Below the pieces are notes generated by a model. That model was not told the origin of the DNA, ran no database searches, and saw only the letters and a program-made list of their open reading frames with translations. From an uncultured Clostridia bacterium (GTDB lineage Bacteria; Bacillota; Clostridia; Oscillospirales; Oscillospiraceae), in NCBI GenBank assembly GCA_945486035.1, contig CALYTB010000007.1, forward strand, positions 1-35,112: a DNA stretch of 35,112 nucleotides. The letters are read 5' to 3'. Made by a program: the position numbers and the translations under genes. Positions 16,896 through 26,626 of this stretch are shown piece by piece. Positions within the stretch are counted from its first letter, which is position 1. Each line of letters opens with the position of its first letter.

Positions 16896-17284
16896 CAGAC
16901 GATCAGAGTAACGGCTTACCTAAGCTGATCGTGAAATTGGTGTTTGTACGTCTTTGCTCGAAGTTTCCTGTCATTGCCAGACCAGTGCGCACACTGGTCG
17001 TGGCAATCCCCCTGTTGAATGGAATCTGATAACGACTACCGCCAAAAACGCGATTTTTCTGCTCTGTAGGGCAATTATCGATACATTTCCCTTCTAACCG
17101 GGGGATTGCCACTGAAGCCGGCGCGCTGGTTCGCAATGACAGCGTTTTTCATGGCAATGACAGGTAATCGGGGCACAGCCCGACAAGCAACAATTTGCCT
17201 GACAGATGCGTAGAGCCGACAGAAGAAACAGAAAATTTTCCCGTCATCCCGGTCCTGGCGGCGGGCTTAGGAGGAACATTTGCC
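16896..17284. other. 389-bp non-coding interval
   Basis: It holds a weak hairpin just after the FAD gene (CGATCAG ... CTGATCG, about 16902-16932), composite repeat copy B and a short leader with AGGAGG (17269-17274) for the next gene. No clear sigma-A promoter was seen for the downstream operon, which may read through from upstream or start inside the repeat. Confidence 0.5.
16934..17198. repeat. Composite palindromic repeat, copy B
   Basis: The outer ends are AAATTGGTGTTTGTAC and CAAGCAACAATTTGCC. Inside are CTGTCATTGCCAGACCAG, CACTGGTCGTGGCAATCCCC, a central part with a GCTCTGTAGGGCAATTATCG stretch, then GGGGGATTGCCACTGAAG and GGTTCGCAATGACAGC. These pair as nested inverted repeats. It matches copy D along most of its length and copies C and E in part. 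Confidence 0.8.
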
Positions 17285-18103
17285 ATGGGTGAGCTTCCCA
17301 GATTTTTGGATTTTACAAGACCCGGAAACGATGATATAGATGACAACTGCTACCCTCCGTTTCTCCGCTTTTGGCGGCGATATGGGCGCCATTTCATGCA
17401 GCTGATGGGAGTCAATGCGCTGTACGCGTTGATTACATTGCCGGTATTTGTATGGCTGATTTCCCTGATCAACGTTGCGGCTATGGACATGGGCATCGGG
17501 ACAATCTCGGTGATGGGTACGGTTCTGCTGTCCATTGTAATCAAGTGGCCGCCCGTGCTTCTGACAGCGTTTTTGTTGGCATCCATCATCCTGACGGGTC
17601 CCGCGACAGCCGCGCTGACCTATGCGGCGCTGGGCTGTGCGTGGGATCGACCCGGAATGTTCTGGGCGGGCTTCTGGAGCGCCTGGAAGGAGAACTGGAA
17701 GCAAGCCCTTCCCTTCGGGATTGTGGATGCGTTGGCTTGCTTTGTAACGCTCTATTATCTGGTGGACGCAACCGCCGTATTTGGTGGGCTGGGTTCCGTC
17801 CTGAAGGTGATCTGGTGCGTGCTGATGCTGATCTATGGCCTGATTCGGGTGTATCTGTACCCGATTATGGTGACTGTGGAGCTGCCCTTGGGCGCGTTGA
17901 TTCGCAATAGCCTGATTCTGTCCATCCTGAAGCTCTGGCGGCCGCTGGCGGTGATTGCGATTGGCGCGGTGCTGTGTTTTATGTGTGTGGTTGCGGATCT
18001 TGTGATTGTGCCGTGCTTTCTTTACAGCTTTGTAGCGTTTTCCGCGGCATTCCTTACCCAGCCTGTAATCGAACAATACCTGATTCATCCGAATAAGGAA
18101 TAA
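17285..18103 (+). CDS. DUF624 (YesL-like) membrane protein
   Basis: A 272-residue integral membrane protein with about five hydrophobic segments. The phrase LTGPATAALTYAALGCAWD is the recognisable core of the DUF624/YesL family. The ATG at 17285 has AGGAGG 10 nt upstream. YesL-like genes recur beside YesM/YesN regulators and LplABC-type importers in Firmicutes carbohydrate loci, and their molecular role is not established. Here it starts a likely five-gene unit (membrane protein, dehydrogenase, FAD enzyme, phosphatase, FAD enzyme). Confidence 0.82.
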   Translation: MGELPRFLDFTRPGNDDIDDNCYPPFLRFWRRYGRHFMQLMGVNALYALITLPVFVWLISLINVAAMDMGIGTISVMGTVLLSIVIKWPPVLLTAFLLASIILTGPATAALTYAALGCAWDRPGMFWAGFWSAWKENWKQALPFGIVDALACFVTLYYLVDATAVFGGLGSVLKVIWCVLMLIYGLIRVYLYPIMVTVELPLGALIRNSLILSILKLWRPLAVIAIGAVLCFMCVVADLVIVPCFLYSFVAFSAAFLTQPVIEQYLIHPNKE

Positions 18104-18141
18104 AAAAATACTTGACTGATTGGCAATGGAGGTTGTTGACA

Positions 18142-19170
18142 ATGATTGGTGCGTATTTCCTGGGCAACAAAACAATTGAAACCCGTCCGCTGAACCTGCC
18201 GGAACCGGGGGAGGGACAGGTTCTGCTGCGGGTCTGCGCCTGCGGTGTCTGCGGTACGGATGTCCATATTTATGAAGGCGGCAAGGGAAGCGCGGATGTG
18301 ACCCCGCCCGTCATTCTGGGCCACGAATTTTCGGGCTACGTTGAGAAAATCGGACCCGGGGTGGAAGGCTTGCAGGTTGGACAGTTGGTTACCGTGGACC
18401 CCAATATCTATTGCGGGAAGTGCCGTCCGTGCCGTCAGGGTCAGAAGCAGATGTGCCATCACATGGAAGCTGTGGGTGTCACCATGGACGGCGGCTTTGC
18501 CGATTACTGCCTTGCACCTTACGCCCAGTGTGTGGCGGTCCCTGAAAACACCGACCCCGAGCTTGCCGCCATGGCGGAGCCCATTGCCTGCTGCCTCCAT
18601 GGGATTGACCGGGTCGGCATCCGTCCCGGTGAGAATGTGCTGGTGGTGGGCGGCGGCACCATCGGTCAGATCATGCTTCAGCTGGCTCGCAATGCGGGCG
18701 CGGCAAAGGTCGTTCTCAGCGAGCCTGTGGAAAAACGCCGGCAGCTGGCAGTAGCGCTTGGGGCGGATGCGGCGATTGACCCGATCAACGAAAACATAAA
18801 TGAACGGCTACAAGACATTTTGGGCTGTGAAGGTGCCGATGTGGTCATCGAGTGTGTCGGTAACCCCAGGACCTCCGCGCAGGCCATCGATGCTGCTGCC
18901 AGATGCGGCCGTATCATGCTCTTCGGAGTTCCCCATCCCGAAGCCGTTCTTCAGACGAAAATGCACCCCATTTTCCAGAAGGAACTGACCATCATGGGCT
19001 CCTTTGTTAACCCGGACACCCAAAGCCGTGCCGTGGCACTGATTGCATCCGGCCGCCTGAAGCTGAAGCCGCTGATTACCCATCGATTCCCTGTGTCCCA
19101 GCTTGAGGAAGCGATCAGGATGCAGATGGGTCCCGATTCCATCAAAGTACTTGTTGTGACGGAGGGGTGA
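18142..19170 (+). CDS. Zinc-dependent medium-chain dehydrogenase 2
   Basis: A 342-residue MDR enzyme. The ATG at 18142 has GGAGG about 10 nt upstream. It carries CGVCGTDVH and GHEFSGYV around the catalytic zinc, CGKCRPCRQGQKQMC for the structural zinc, AEPIACCLHG and the nucleotide motif GGGTIG. It belongs with sorbitol- or threonine-dehydrogenase-like enzymes and should oxidise or reduce a hydroxyl or keto group with NAD(P). Its stop codon lies only a few bases from the start of FAD paralog 5, which suggests coupled translation and consecutive steps on one substrate. Confidence 0.87.
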   Translation: MIGAYFLGNKTIETRPLNLPEPGEGQVLLRVCACGVCGTDVHIYEGGKGSADVTPPVILGHEFSGYVEKIGPGVEGLQVGQLVTVDPNIYCGKCRPCRQGQKQMCHHMEAVGVTMDGGFADYCLAPYAQCVAVPENTDPELAAMAEPIACCLHGIDRVGIRPGENVLVVGGGTIGQIMLQLARNAGAAKVVLSEPVEKRRQLAVALGADAAIDPINENINERLQDILGCEGADVVIECVGNPRTSAQAIDAAARCGRIMLFGVPHPEAVLQTKMHPIFQKELTIMGSFVNPDTQSRAVALIASGRLKLKPLITHRFPVSQLEEAIRMQMGPDSIKVLVVTEG

Positions 19171-19174
19171 GAAA

Positions 19175-21025
19175 ATGTCTATCAATTCTATTGAAAGAAC
19201 TTACGATGTCGTTGTGGTCGGAGGCGGCCTGAGCGGCATGTGCGCGGCAATCGCGGCAGCCCGCCACGGAGTGAAAACTGCCATCATCCAGAACCGTTCC
19301 GTTTTTGGCGGCAATGCCAGTTCCGAGGTGCGTATGCACATCGTGGGTGCCAGTTCCCACGCGGCCAAACGGGATTTGGCAGAAACCGGCATTCTGATGG
19401 AGATGCTGCTGGAAAATAAACGGCGCAATCCTTACGCTTCGTTCCCCGTGTTCGATTCCATTCTGTGGGAAACCGTGACCTTCCAGGAGAATCTGGATTC
19501 CTACCTGAACACCAATATGGATGACGCGGTGGTGGAAAACGGCAGAATCCTTGCGGTCATCTGTCACCAGAACACCACCGAAACCGAACTGAAGATATTC
19601 GGAAAGATCTTCATTGATGCTACCGGCCACGGTACGCTGGGAACCATGGCAGGCTGCGACAGCCGCATGGGCAGCGAGGGCAAGGATGCTTTTGGAGAGC
19701 CCAATGCTCCGGATATGGCAAATACCGACACCCAGGGCAATACCCTTATGTTCAGCGCCATCGACCGCGGTGAGAAGGTCACCTTCCTCAAGCCAAAGTG
19801 GGCATATACCTTTACAGAGGAGGATCTTAAGTATCGGGAGCATGCCAATTCCGTAGGCTCTCACGCGGACGGCGGTGCGTTGGTGGAATTTGAAGAGGGC
19901 TCCGGCCGTCTGCCCCATTTTTCCAACGTGGACAACGGCTACTGGTGGATTGAGCTGGGCGGCAACTGGGACGACATCATCCGGCAGGGGGAAGAAATCC
20001 GCGACGAGCTTGTCAAGTGCGTTTACGGCGTGTGGGATCACCTGAAAAATCAGGGCGACCATGGCGTTGATAACTACGACCTGGATTGGGTCGGTATGGT
20101 TCCGGGCTACCGTGAGAGCCGGCGCCTGATGGGGGACTATCTGCTGAACGAAATGGATGTCCGGGCAAACCGCGTCTTTGAGGATGCCGTTGCCTACGGC
20201 GGCTGGCAGATGGATCAGCATACACCCGGCGGTATTTTCGATTTTGACAAGCATCCCAGCCGTATTCTGAACTACGACGGCTGCTATACGATTCCGTACC
20301 GCTGCTTCTACTCCAGACAGGTGTCCAACCTGATGATGGCAGGCCGCGATATTTCCACCACCAAGATGGCCTTCGGCTCCACCCGTGTCATGGGAACCTG
20401 CGCCGTGGGCGGTCAGGCTGCGGGCACGGCTGCGGCCATTGCCATTTCCAAAGGCTGCACTCCGGCGCAGGTGGGCGGTTATATCGACGAGCTTCAGCAG
20501 ACACTGCTGAAGGATGACTGCTACATCCCCGGCTTTGCCAACCATGACCCGGCGGATCTGTGCCGTGGGGCGAAGGTCACTGCCTCCTCTTTCCGGGAAG
20601 GCTGCGAGCCTGAGAACGTCATCAACGGTGTAGCCCGCCGCGTGGGCAGCAGCGAGAACGCATGGGAATCCAGGGATTTGGAAAGCGCGGTCCTGACATT
20701 GACCTTGGCGCAGGCAGCTAAGGTCGGGCAGATCCGCATTACCTTCGATCCCAACTTGACCCGGGAGATTATGCCCTCTATGACCCGTAATGTTCGGGAG
20801 CGTCAGGTGAAGGGGATGCCTCACGAGCTGGTCAGGGACTACACAGTTGAAGCGCTGCTGGATGGCGGTGTGGTCTGGAGCAAAGAAGTAGCTGATAACT
20901 ATCAGCGTCTGAATATCCACGAGCTTCCGCAGGCGCTTACGTGTGACAGCATCCGGATTACCGTGCACGCCACCCATGGCCTGAACACCGCCCGTATCTA
21001 CGAGGTCCGCGCATACGAGAAATGA
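19175..21025 (+). CDS. FAD-dependent oxidoreductase with C-terminal beta-sandwich-like domain, paralog 5
   Basis: A 616-residue protein with the same two-part build as the gene at 9364-11304. The FAD module has GGGLSG near residue 15, VFGGNASSEVRMH, IDATGHGTLG, GYRESRRLMG, MDQH, and YTIPYRCF with GQAAGTAAA. The C-terminal region of about 120 residues is beta-rich and ends in RIYEVRAYEK. The ribosome binding site GGAGGGG overlaps the end of dehydrogenase 2. TGH replaces TGD in the central motif, unlike most other paralogs. The two large paralogs probably act on related or sequential substrates. Confidence 0.86.
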   Translation: MSINSIERTYDVVVVGGGLSGMCAAIAAARHGVKTAIIQNRSVFGGNASSEVRMHIVGASSHAAKRDLAETGILMEMLLENKRRNPYASFPVFDSILWETVTFQENLDSYLNTNMDDAVVENGRILAVICHQNTTETELKIFGKIFIDATGHGTLGTMAGCDSRMGSEGKDAFGEPNAPDMANTDTQGNTLMFSAIDRGEKVTFLKPKWAYTFTEEDLKYREHANSVGSHADGGALVEFEEGSGRLPHFSNVDNGYWWIELGGNWDDIIRQGEEIRDELVKCVYGVWDHLKNQGDHGVDNYDLDWVGMVPGYRESRRLMGDYLLNEMDVRANRVFEDAVAYGGWQMDQHTPGGIFDFDKHPSRILNYDGCYTIPYRCFYSRQVSNLMMAGRDISTTKMAFGSTRVMGTCAVGGQAAGTAAAIAISKGCTPAQVGGYIDELQQTLLKDDCYIPGFANHDPADLCRGAKVTASSFREGCEPENVINGVARRVGSSENAWESRDLESAVLTLTLAQAAKVGQIRITFDPNLTREIMPSMTRNVRERQVKGMPHELVRDYTVEALLDGGVVWSKEVADNYQRLNIHELPQALTCDSIRITVHATHGLNTARIYEVRAYEK

Positions 21026-21078
21026 ACCGGCCGGGCCGCGGGAATTCCGGCGGCCCGGTAGTTTTATGGGGATAGAAC

Positions 21079-21678
21079 ATGAGAATCTATGTGATCCGCC
21101 ATGGTCAGTCGGAAGCGAACCTGCTGGAAGCCCATGCGGGATGGGCGCAGGTTTCCTTAACGCCGGAGGGCATGGCACAGGCCGCCGCCGTAGGGCAGCG
21201 GCTGAAAGAAGTACGGTTTGATAAGGTGATTGTCAGCGACCTGCTGCGGGCGCAGCAGACAGCGGCGTTGGCACTGCCTGGTTATGAATACCAGACCGAT
21301 TGGCGCATCCGGGAGATTTCTGTCGGTTCTCTGATGGGCCGGCGTGTTGCGGACTGCGCGGCACAGCTGGGGGAGCCCTATCTGCGGCACCGTTCCGCCC
21401 GGGATTTTACGGCCTACGGCGGGGAAAACCCGGAACAGATGCAGCGCAGGGTTTCGGAGTTTCTGGAGGACCTGACAAAAGAACCGCCGGAAGCCAGAAT
21501 TGCGGTTGTATGTCATGAAGGCGCCATGTACAGTATGCTGTGCCATGTTCTGAAGTGCAAGCTGCCCTATCTGGCTGCCTATGCGGATAACGGCGGCATC
21601 TGCGTTTTTTCTTACCGGTCCGGTCGCTGGGTACTGAACAAATGGAACGAGACCGGACGGTTGGAGCCCGAAGCCTGA
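21079..21678 (+). CDS. Histidine phosphatase family protein
   Basis: A 199-residue phosphoglycerate-mutase-like phosphatase. RHGQSEAN places the phosphohistidine at H8, and the second catalytic His is in VVCHEG (H146). R7, an Arg near residue 57 (LLRAQQT) and Glu80 in WRIREISVG complete the usual site. It would remove phosphate from a small metabolite, perhaps a sugar phosphate formed in this pathway, though the substrate is unknown. A GC-rich imperfect hairpin lies between it and the preceding FAD gene (about 21027-21058), which may dampen its expression. FAD paralog 6 follows after about 60 bp. Confidence 0.86.
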   Translation: MRIYVIRHGQSEANLLEAHAGWAQVSLTPEGMAQAAAVGQRLKEVRFDKVIVSDLLRAQQTAALALPGYEYQTDWRIREISVGSLMGRRVADCAAQLGEPYLRHRSARDFTAYGGENPEQMQRRVSEFLEDLTKEPPEARIAVVCHEGAMYSMLCHVLKCKLPYLAAYADNGGICVFSYRSGRWVLNKWNETGRLEPEA

Positions 21679-21741
21679 CAGTCTGAAAGAAGCTGCCGCT
21701 GCCTTCCCAAGGAACGAAGAATATGTCAAGGAGGGATATCG

Positions 21742-23046
21742 TTGAATACAATTGCCTATACCAGAGAGATCCCTGTTCGAAAGAGCTACGATGTGATTGT
21801 CTGCGGTGCCGGGCCTGCGGGGATCTGCGCCGCGGTCGCGGCTGCGCGGCAGGGAGCAAAGACAGCCCTGCTGGAGCGTTACGGTATTCCCGGCGGCAAT
21901 CTGACATCCGGCCATGTCGGCCCCATTTTGGGCAGCGTGAGCAAAGGCACGATGCGTGACGAGGTGTGCACACTGCTGGGGGTCCGGGACAATGATATGG
22001 ACGGGAAAACCGGGGTTGCCCACGATATGGAGAAAGCCCGCATCGCACTGGTAGAATGGATTGATCACGAGAATATCGATGTGTATTTGCAGACCATGGT
22101 TTCGGATGCCGTGATGGAGGGAAATACCGTCAAGGGAGTCATCCTTTCCACCAAGGAGGGTCTTCAGGCGCTGACAGCTTCTGTTGTGATCGATGCCACC
22201 GGCGACGGCGATGTGGCCTGCTTTGCCGGCTGCGAGTTTGAGAAGGGGCGCGATGACGGACTGATGCAGCCTGTGACACTGGAGTTTACGCTGGATAACG
22301 TGGATGAGGAGCGGGCAATTCTCTGCATCGGGGATATTGACGATGTGCAGTTTCATGGTCAGCGATTTCTGGATTGGTGCAAGCAGCAGGCGGAGGCTGG
22401 CGCGCTTCCGAAAAACGCCGCCGCAGTGCGCCTGCATCCAACGGTCTACAAAGGCTCCCGCCAGGTCAATACCACACAGGTCAACGGCTGCGACAGCACC
22501 AAGCTGGAGACGGTCTACGAAGCGGAGCTGGAGCTTCGCCGTCAGATCAGATTACTGCAGAACTTCTTCCGGGAAAACCTGCCCGGATATGAAAACTGCA
22601 AGCTTGTCGGCTCCGCCAGTACCACGGGCATCCGGGAATCCCGGCGCATTTTGGGCGAGTACGTGATTACAGCGGAGGAGCTGGCGGTAGGAAAGCGCTT
22701 TGAGGATGTGATCGTCCACAAGGCCGATTTCCTGGTGGACATCCACAATCCCACCGGCTCCGGACAGGCCGAAAAAAAGATACAGTACTGTATCCCTTAC
22801 GATTTGCCGTACCGCTGCTTTGTGCCCAGAAGGATTGACGGCCTGTACACCGCCGGGCGCTGTATTTCCGGCACACACCGGGCGCACGCATCGTACCGTG
22901 TGATGTCCATCTGCATGGCCATGGGGGAGGCGGTTGGTGTAGCTGCTGCCATGTGCGCCGAAAACGGCTGCACGCCCAGGAGTCTGAATGTCAAGGCACT
23001 TCAGGAAAAACTGACCGGGATGGGGATTGACCTGTTCAGCGAGTAA
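21742..23046 (+). CDS. FAD-dependent oxidoreductase, paralog 6 (TTG start)
   Basis: A 434-residue flavoprotein. The start is TTG at 21742, fixed by AAGGAGGG 6 nt upstream (21728-21735); no in-frame ATG fits as well. Motifs are GAGPAG near residue 22, GIPGGNLTSGH, IDATGDGDVA, GIRESRRILG, a D-I-H motif followed by NPTGSG, and a C-terminal part with PYRCFVP and GEAVGVAAA. It is most like paralog 1 (shared TREIPV N-terminus). It is the last gene of the unit that begins with the DUF624 protein and is followed by a strong hairpin. Confidence 0.87.
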   Translation: MNTIAYTREIPVRKSYDVIVCGAGPAGICAAVAAARQGAKTALLERYGIPGGNLTSGHVGPILGSVSKGTMRDEVCTLLGVRDNDMDGKTGVAHDMEKARIALVEWIDHENIDVYLQTMVSDAVMEGNTVKGVILSTKEGLQALTASVVIDATGDGDVACFAGCEFEKGRDDGLMQPVTLEFTLDNVDEERAILCIGDIDDVQFHGQRFLDWCKQQAEAGALPKNAAAVRLHPTVYKGSRQVNTTQVNGCDSTKLETVYEAELELRRQIRLLQNFFRENLPGYENCKLVGSASTTGIRESRRILGEYVITAEELAVGKRFEDVIVHKADFLVDIHNPTGSGQAEKKIQYCIPYDLPYRCFVPRRIDGLYTAGRCISGTHRAHASYRVMSICMAMGEAVGVAAAMCAENGCTPRSLNVKALQEKLTGMGIDLFSE

Positions 23047-23056
23047 CCGAAACGGA

Positions 23057-23095
23057 AAAGGATCACCGGCAACAAAGCGTTGCCGGTGATCCTTT
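23057..23095. terminator. Bidirectional terminator between converging operons
   Basis: A perfect 17-bp stem (23057-23073 with 23079-23095) closes a 5-nt loop. Short T runs lie on both sides when read from either strand. It separates FAD paralog 6 (plus) from the SDR gene (minus). Confidence 0.85.
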
Positions 23096-23130
23096 GTGCA
23101 GTCCGAAACCACCCGTTACCGGGGGTACGG

Positions 23131-23907
23131 TCAGAAGCAGGTAAACGCGCCATCGATGACGAAATCGGAGCCGGTGGTAAAGGAGCTTGCATCCCCGGCA
23201 AGATAGACGGCGATGGCCTGCAGCTCCTCCGGCTTGCCCAGACGGTGCAGGGGCGCCAGCTCATTCCACTTCTCAATCAGCGGGATCAGAGTGGGGCTGT
23301 TCAGAGTCAGATCGGTACCGATGTAGCCGGGGCTGATGCTGTTGACCCGGACACCCCGGGTGGCCCACTCGATGGCCAGCGATTTTGTCAGCTGAATGAC
23401 ACCGGCCTTGGAAGCGTTGTAGTGGCACTGGGGCTGGGGCACATTGACAATGTGGGCGGACATGGAGGCGGTGTTGATGATGGAACCATAACCCTGCTTC
23501 AGCATCTGCCTGCCCGCAGCCTGATTGGTCAGGAACATGCCGTTGAGATTGACATCGATAACCTTCTTCCAGCACGCGTAGCTCATTTCCTCGGCGGGAA
23601 CGTTGGTGCAGATTCCGGCATTGCAGAATGCGGCATCCAGCTTGCCGAAGGCGGCGAGAAATGTATCCATCATGGCATGGACGGATTCTTCGTCGGTAAC
23701 GTCACACCGGATGGCAAGGAACCGCCTGCCGGTTTCGGCAGCCAGAGTCGCGGCGGTCCGCTCCGCGGTCTCCAGATCCATGTCCACGATGGCAACATCC
23801 GCTCCGGCTTCCGCTACGGCCTTGGCATAGTTCATGCCGATGCCCCGGGCTCCGCCGGTGACAAAAATGGACTTTCCGTCCAGACGCATTTTTTCCAGAA
23901 TACCCAT
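23131..23907 (-). CDS. Short-chain dehydrogenase/reductase
   Basis: A 258-residue classical SDR. TGGARGIG (17-24) is the cofactor motif, CNAG lies near residue 96, N120, S148 and Y163-x-x-x-K167 are the catalytic residues, and SPGYIGTDL follows. Asp41 after the second strand (VDMD) suggests NAD rather than NADP. The family includes polyol and sugar-alcohol dehydrogenases such as xylitol, sorbitol and gluconate 5-dehydrogenase types. It is third in the minus-strand operon that begins with the FAD gene at 26411 and runs through the erythritol-dehydrogenase-like gene. Confidence 0.9.
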   Translation of the reverse strand: MGILEKMRLDGKSIFVTGGARGIGMNYAKAVAEAGADVAIVDMDLETAERTAATLAAETGRRFLAIRCDVTDEESVHAMMDTFLAAFGKLDAAFCNAGICTNVPAEEMSYACWKKVIDVNLNGMFLTNQAAGRQMLKQGYGSIINTASMSAHIVNVPQPQCHYNASKAGVIQLTKSLAIEWATRGVRVNSISPGYIGTDLTLNSPTLIPLIEKWNELAPLHRLGKPEELQAIAVYLAGDASSFTTGSDFVIDGAFTCF

Positions 23908-23940
23908 TGGTTTTTCCCCCTAAAACGATGTCCCGGCTGC

Positions 23941-25014
23941 TCAGAAGGTGAACGCGACCTTAAAATCGCCGTATTTGCCCGTTGCGCAGTCAAAGGCCTC
24001 TTGCCAGTCTTCCAGCCGGAAGGTCTTGGAAACCACGCCGTTGGTTTTCAGATTGCCCTTGAGGATGTTCTCAATGACAAAGGGATAGGCGTAGGGACTC
24101 AGGTGGGCACCCAACACATCCAGTTCCTTGCGGTCGCCGATAATGGACCAGTCCACGGTGGTCTCTTTGCCGAATACGGAGAATTCCACAAAGGTGCCCA
24201 GCTTGCGGATGATGCTCAGGCCCTGAACCACGCTGGCGGGATTGCCGGTGGCTTCGATGTAAATATCACAGCCATAGTTCTCGGTCAAAGCCATAATCTG
24301 GGCGTTCAGGTCGCACTTTCCGGGGTTGAATGCCAGATCGGCGCCGAATTCCTTTGCCTTTTCCAGACGGTTGTCCTGCATATCCAGAGCAATCAGCAGC
24401 TTGGGATTCTTCATTCTGGCGTAGGTGACCATGCCCAGTCCCAGCGTGCCGCAGCCGGAGATGACGACCACATCCTCATTGGTGATTCCGGCCCGGTCAA
24501 CGCAGTGCTTGGAGCAGCCGTAGGGCTCAATGAGCAGCGCGTCCGCAATGGACATCTCCTCGGGCACCCGGGACAGAACCGCGTTCTTTGGGTAGCGGAC
24601 ATACTCAGCCATGCCGCCGTTATTGGTGTGCTGGAAGCCAAAGATGTTGTGGGGCTGGCACATCCAGTAGCGGCCGGTCTTGCAGAAACGGCACTCGCCG
24701 CAGGGAACGATCTGGTCGGCGGTCAGCCGGTCACCCAGCTTATACTCGGTGACATTTTCGCCAACCTCCACAACACGGCCAAAGAATTCGTGGCCCGGAA
24801 TGAAGGGGGGCTTGACCCAGGAGGGCTGCACATCGTCACCCCAGAACATGGCGGCACCGTGGCTGCACTTCAGATCACCGGCGCAGATGCCGCAGGCTTC
24901 GGTTTTGATGATGATGTCATCAGGCCCGCATACGGGGGTGGGGTAGTTAAGCTCCAGTTTGTATTCGTCTTTGCCGTAGGCAACCAGCGCCTTCATTGTT
25001 TTGGGAATGCTCAT
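23941..25014 (-). CDS. Zinc-dependent dehydrogenase 3, erythritol/L-threitol dehydrogenase-like
   Basis: A 357-residue MDR enzyme. The start at 25014 (MSIPKTMK) is chosen because GGAGG lies 8 nt upstream. The earlier ATG at 25047 would overlap the preceding stop. CGICAGDLK, MFWGDDVQPSWVK, PGHEFFGRV, CGECRFCKTGRYWMC and the cofactor motif SGCGTLG recall the group annotated as erythritol/L-threitol dehydrogenases. It would interconvert a short polyol and a ketose with NAD(P). It lies between FAD paralog 7 and the SDR, so all three probably act on one compound. The assignment to erythritol itself is only by family resemblance. Confidence 0.85.
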   Translation of the reverse strand: MSIPKTMKALVAYGKDEYKLELNYPTPVCGPDDIIIKTEACGICAGDLKCSHGAAMFWGDDVQPSWVKPPFIPGHEFFGRVVEVGENVTEYKLGDRLTADQIVPCGECRFCKTGRYWMCQPHNIFGFQHTNNGGMAEYVRYPKNAVLSRVPEEMSIADALLIEPYGCSKHCVDRAGITNEDVVVISGCGTLGLGMVTYARMKNPKLLIALDMQDNRLEKAKEFGADLAFNPGKCDLNAQIMALTENYGCDIYIEATGNPASVVQGLSIIRKLGTFVEFSVFGKETTVDWSIIGDRKELDVLGAHLSPYAYPFVIENILKGNLKTNGVVSKTFRLEDWQEAFDCATGKYGDFKVAFTF

Positions 25015-25043
25015 TGTCTTTTCCTCCATTCTAACTGCGTTTA

Positions 25044-26411
25044 TCAATGTTCCTTTATGACTGCGCCCTGCTCCACAAGGGTTTTGCGGAGCAGATCCAC
25101 AGAAATCTCCTCGGGCTTCACATTTTGCTTTACGGCAATGGCTGCGGCAGTACCGGCGGCCTGTCCGGTGGCCATGCAGGCGGGCATGACCCGGTAGCTG
25201 GCGGCGGCCTCAGAGCTGCCGCAGATGCAGCGGCCGGCAACCAGCAGATTACTGCAGTTTTCCGGCAGCAGGCTCCGGTAGGGGATGGTATAATACCGAT
25301 CCACCAGGGTCCATGTGACACCGCCACCCTGAGAATCGTGCCTGTCCAGGGCGTAGCCAAAGGTGCAGATGGCATCTTCGAAGATTTTGCGATGCAGAAC
25401 ATCGTCGGTGGTCAGTTCATATTTGCCCACAATATGACGGCTCTCCCGGACACCCAGAGAGGGTGCCACCTGAATCAGCTGAACGTTTTCACAACCGGGG
25501 ATGTACTTGCGCATAAAACAGAGCACTTCCTGCACCTGCCGGCGGCCCTCCATCATGGCACGGCTGACCTGCTCGGTGTTGGTGGCATCTACATAGGACA
25601 TCCGGGTGGTGTTGACCTTCCAGCGGCCGGGAATGTTCTGCTCATACATTCCCAGTTCGTTCTTATCCAGATCCCAGTCCCCGTTGGCCTTCGCCTCCCG
25701 AACCTTCCAGGAGTAGCAGTTGCCCATGTGGTTGTCCAGCTGATCCTTCCGCTGCTCCAGTTCCGCGCAATAGGCCTCCCGGTCCACGTTCCCAACCTCG
25801 AAGAACAGGGAAGCGGGCTGGCTCACGCCGGTCTTTCGGTCGCCGGTCCAGGTGGGGACACCGGAGCGCACTGCCAGATCGGCATCTCCTGTGCAGTCGA
25901 TAAAGCATTTGGCACGGATGGCTGCCAGCCCCTCCTTCATCAGCACGATGGCGTGGGTGATGCGCTCTCCATCCATCCGAACATCCGCCAACCGGGTGCC
26001 GAACAGTACCTGAACCCCGGCCTCGGTGACCATTTCGTCCATTACTGTGGCAAGGATTTCCGACTGATAGGGGGTCACGCCCTCGTGACTGCCCAGAAAA
26101 TAGGAGTTGTAACCGCACATACCCCGGATCTTGGAGGGATGAATGGCACCGCCCCGGGCTTCGGTGCGCAGGCACAGCTCGTCAAAGATCCCTTTGACCA
26201 CCTGCTCCGTCACGTCGTTGTCGTAGCAGGTCATAAACGGCCCTACCAGACCGGAGGTAGCCATGCCGCCAAGGACACTGTTCTGTTCGATCAGCAGGGT
26301 CTTTGCCCCGTTTCGCGCGGCGGCTACCGCGGCGCTGAAGCCTGCCGGACCGCCGCCCACCACCAGTACATCCACCTGATAGCGTTCAGAAATTTCACAA
26401 GTATACCGCAT
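25044..26411 (-). CDS. FAD-dependent oxidoreductase, paralog 7
   Basis: A 455-residue flavoprotein. The start at 26411 ([12 protein letters not shown]) is chosen because GGAGG lies a few nt upstream, while the ATG at 26585 has no ribosome binding site. Motifs are [15 protein letters not shown], the loop [35 protein letters not shown], and YTIPYRSL with GQAAGTAAA. It is clearly the sister of paralog 8 (27087-28460), sharing [26 protein letters not shown] and the C-terminus, so the pair arose by duplication. It is first in an operon with dehydrogenase 3 and the SDR under shared operator copy 3. Confidence 0.88.
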   Translation of the reverse strand: MRYTCEISERYQVDVLVVGGGPAGFSAAVAAARNGAKTLLIEQNSVLGGMATSGLVGPFMTCYDNDVTEQVVKGIFDELCLRTEARGGAIHPSKIRGMCGYNSYFLGSHEGVTPYQSEILATVMDEMVTEAGVQVLFGTRLADVRMDGERITHAIVLMKEGLAAIRAKCFIDCTGDADLAVRSGVPTWTGDRKTGVSQPASLFFEVGNVDREAYCAELEQRKDQLDNHMGNCYSWKVREAKANGDWDLDKNELGMYEQNIPGRWKVNTTRMSYVDATNTEQVSRAMMEGRRQVQEVLCFMRKYIPGCENVQLIQVAPSLGVRESRHIVGKYELTTDDVLHRKIFEDAICTFGYALDRHDSQGGGVTWTLVDRYYTIPYRSLLPENCSNLLVAGRCICGSSEAAASYRVMPACMATGQAAGTAAAIAVKQNVKPEEISVDLLRKTLVEQGAVIKEH

Positions 26412-26626
26412 ACAAGCCCTCCATTCGGATACGGAACCGGAAGTTTCGGAGTATCCGTAATCGTGTTTCGCAGAACCGCATATCCTGTACCCAGATCGTC
26501 CGCAACGTAAGAATCCGTTGCCAGTTCGAAGGGGAGCGACTGTGTTCACCGCAGAGCGCTGAGAAGGTGCGGATATGTTATTCATCGTATTTTTGGATAC
26601 AGATTTTATCGGTGCTGTATGCGTTC

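Noticed and set aside
11334-17198. Palindromic repeats considered as a CRISPR array
   Set aside because: Copies are kilobases apart, of unequal length, with no regular spacers and no cas genes.
26412-26585. N-terminal extension of FAD paralog 7 to the ATG at 26585
   Set aside because: That ATG has no ribosome binding site and the extra 58 residues do not match the paralogs, which all begin shortly before the Rossmann motif; GGAGG sits just before the start at 26411.
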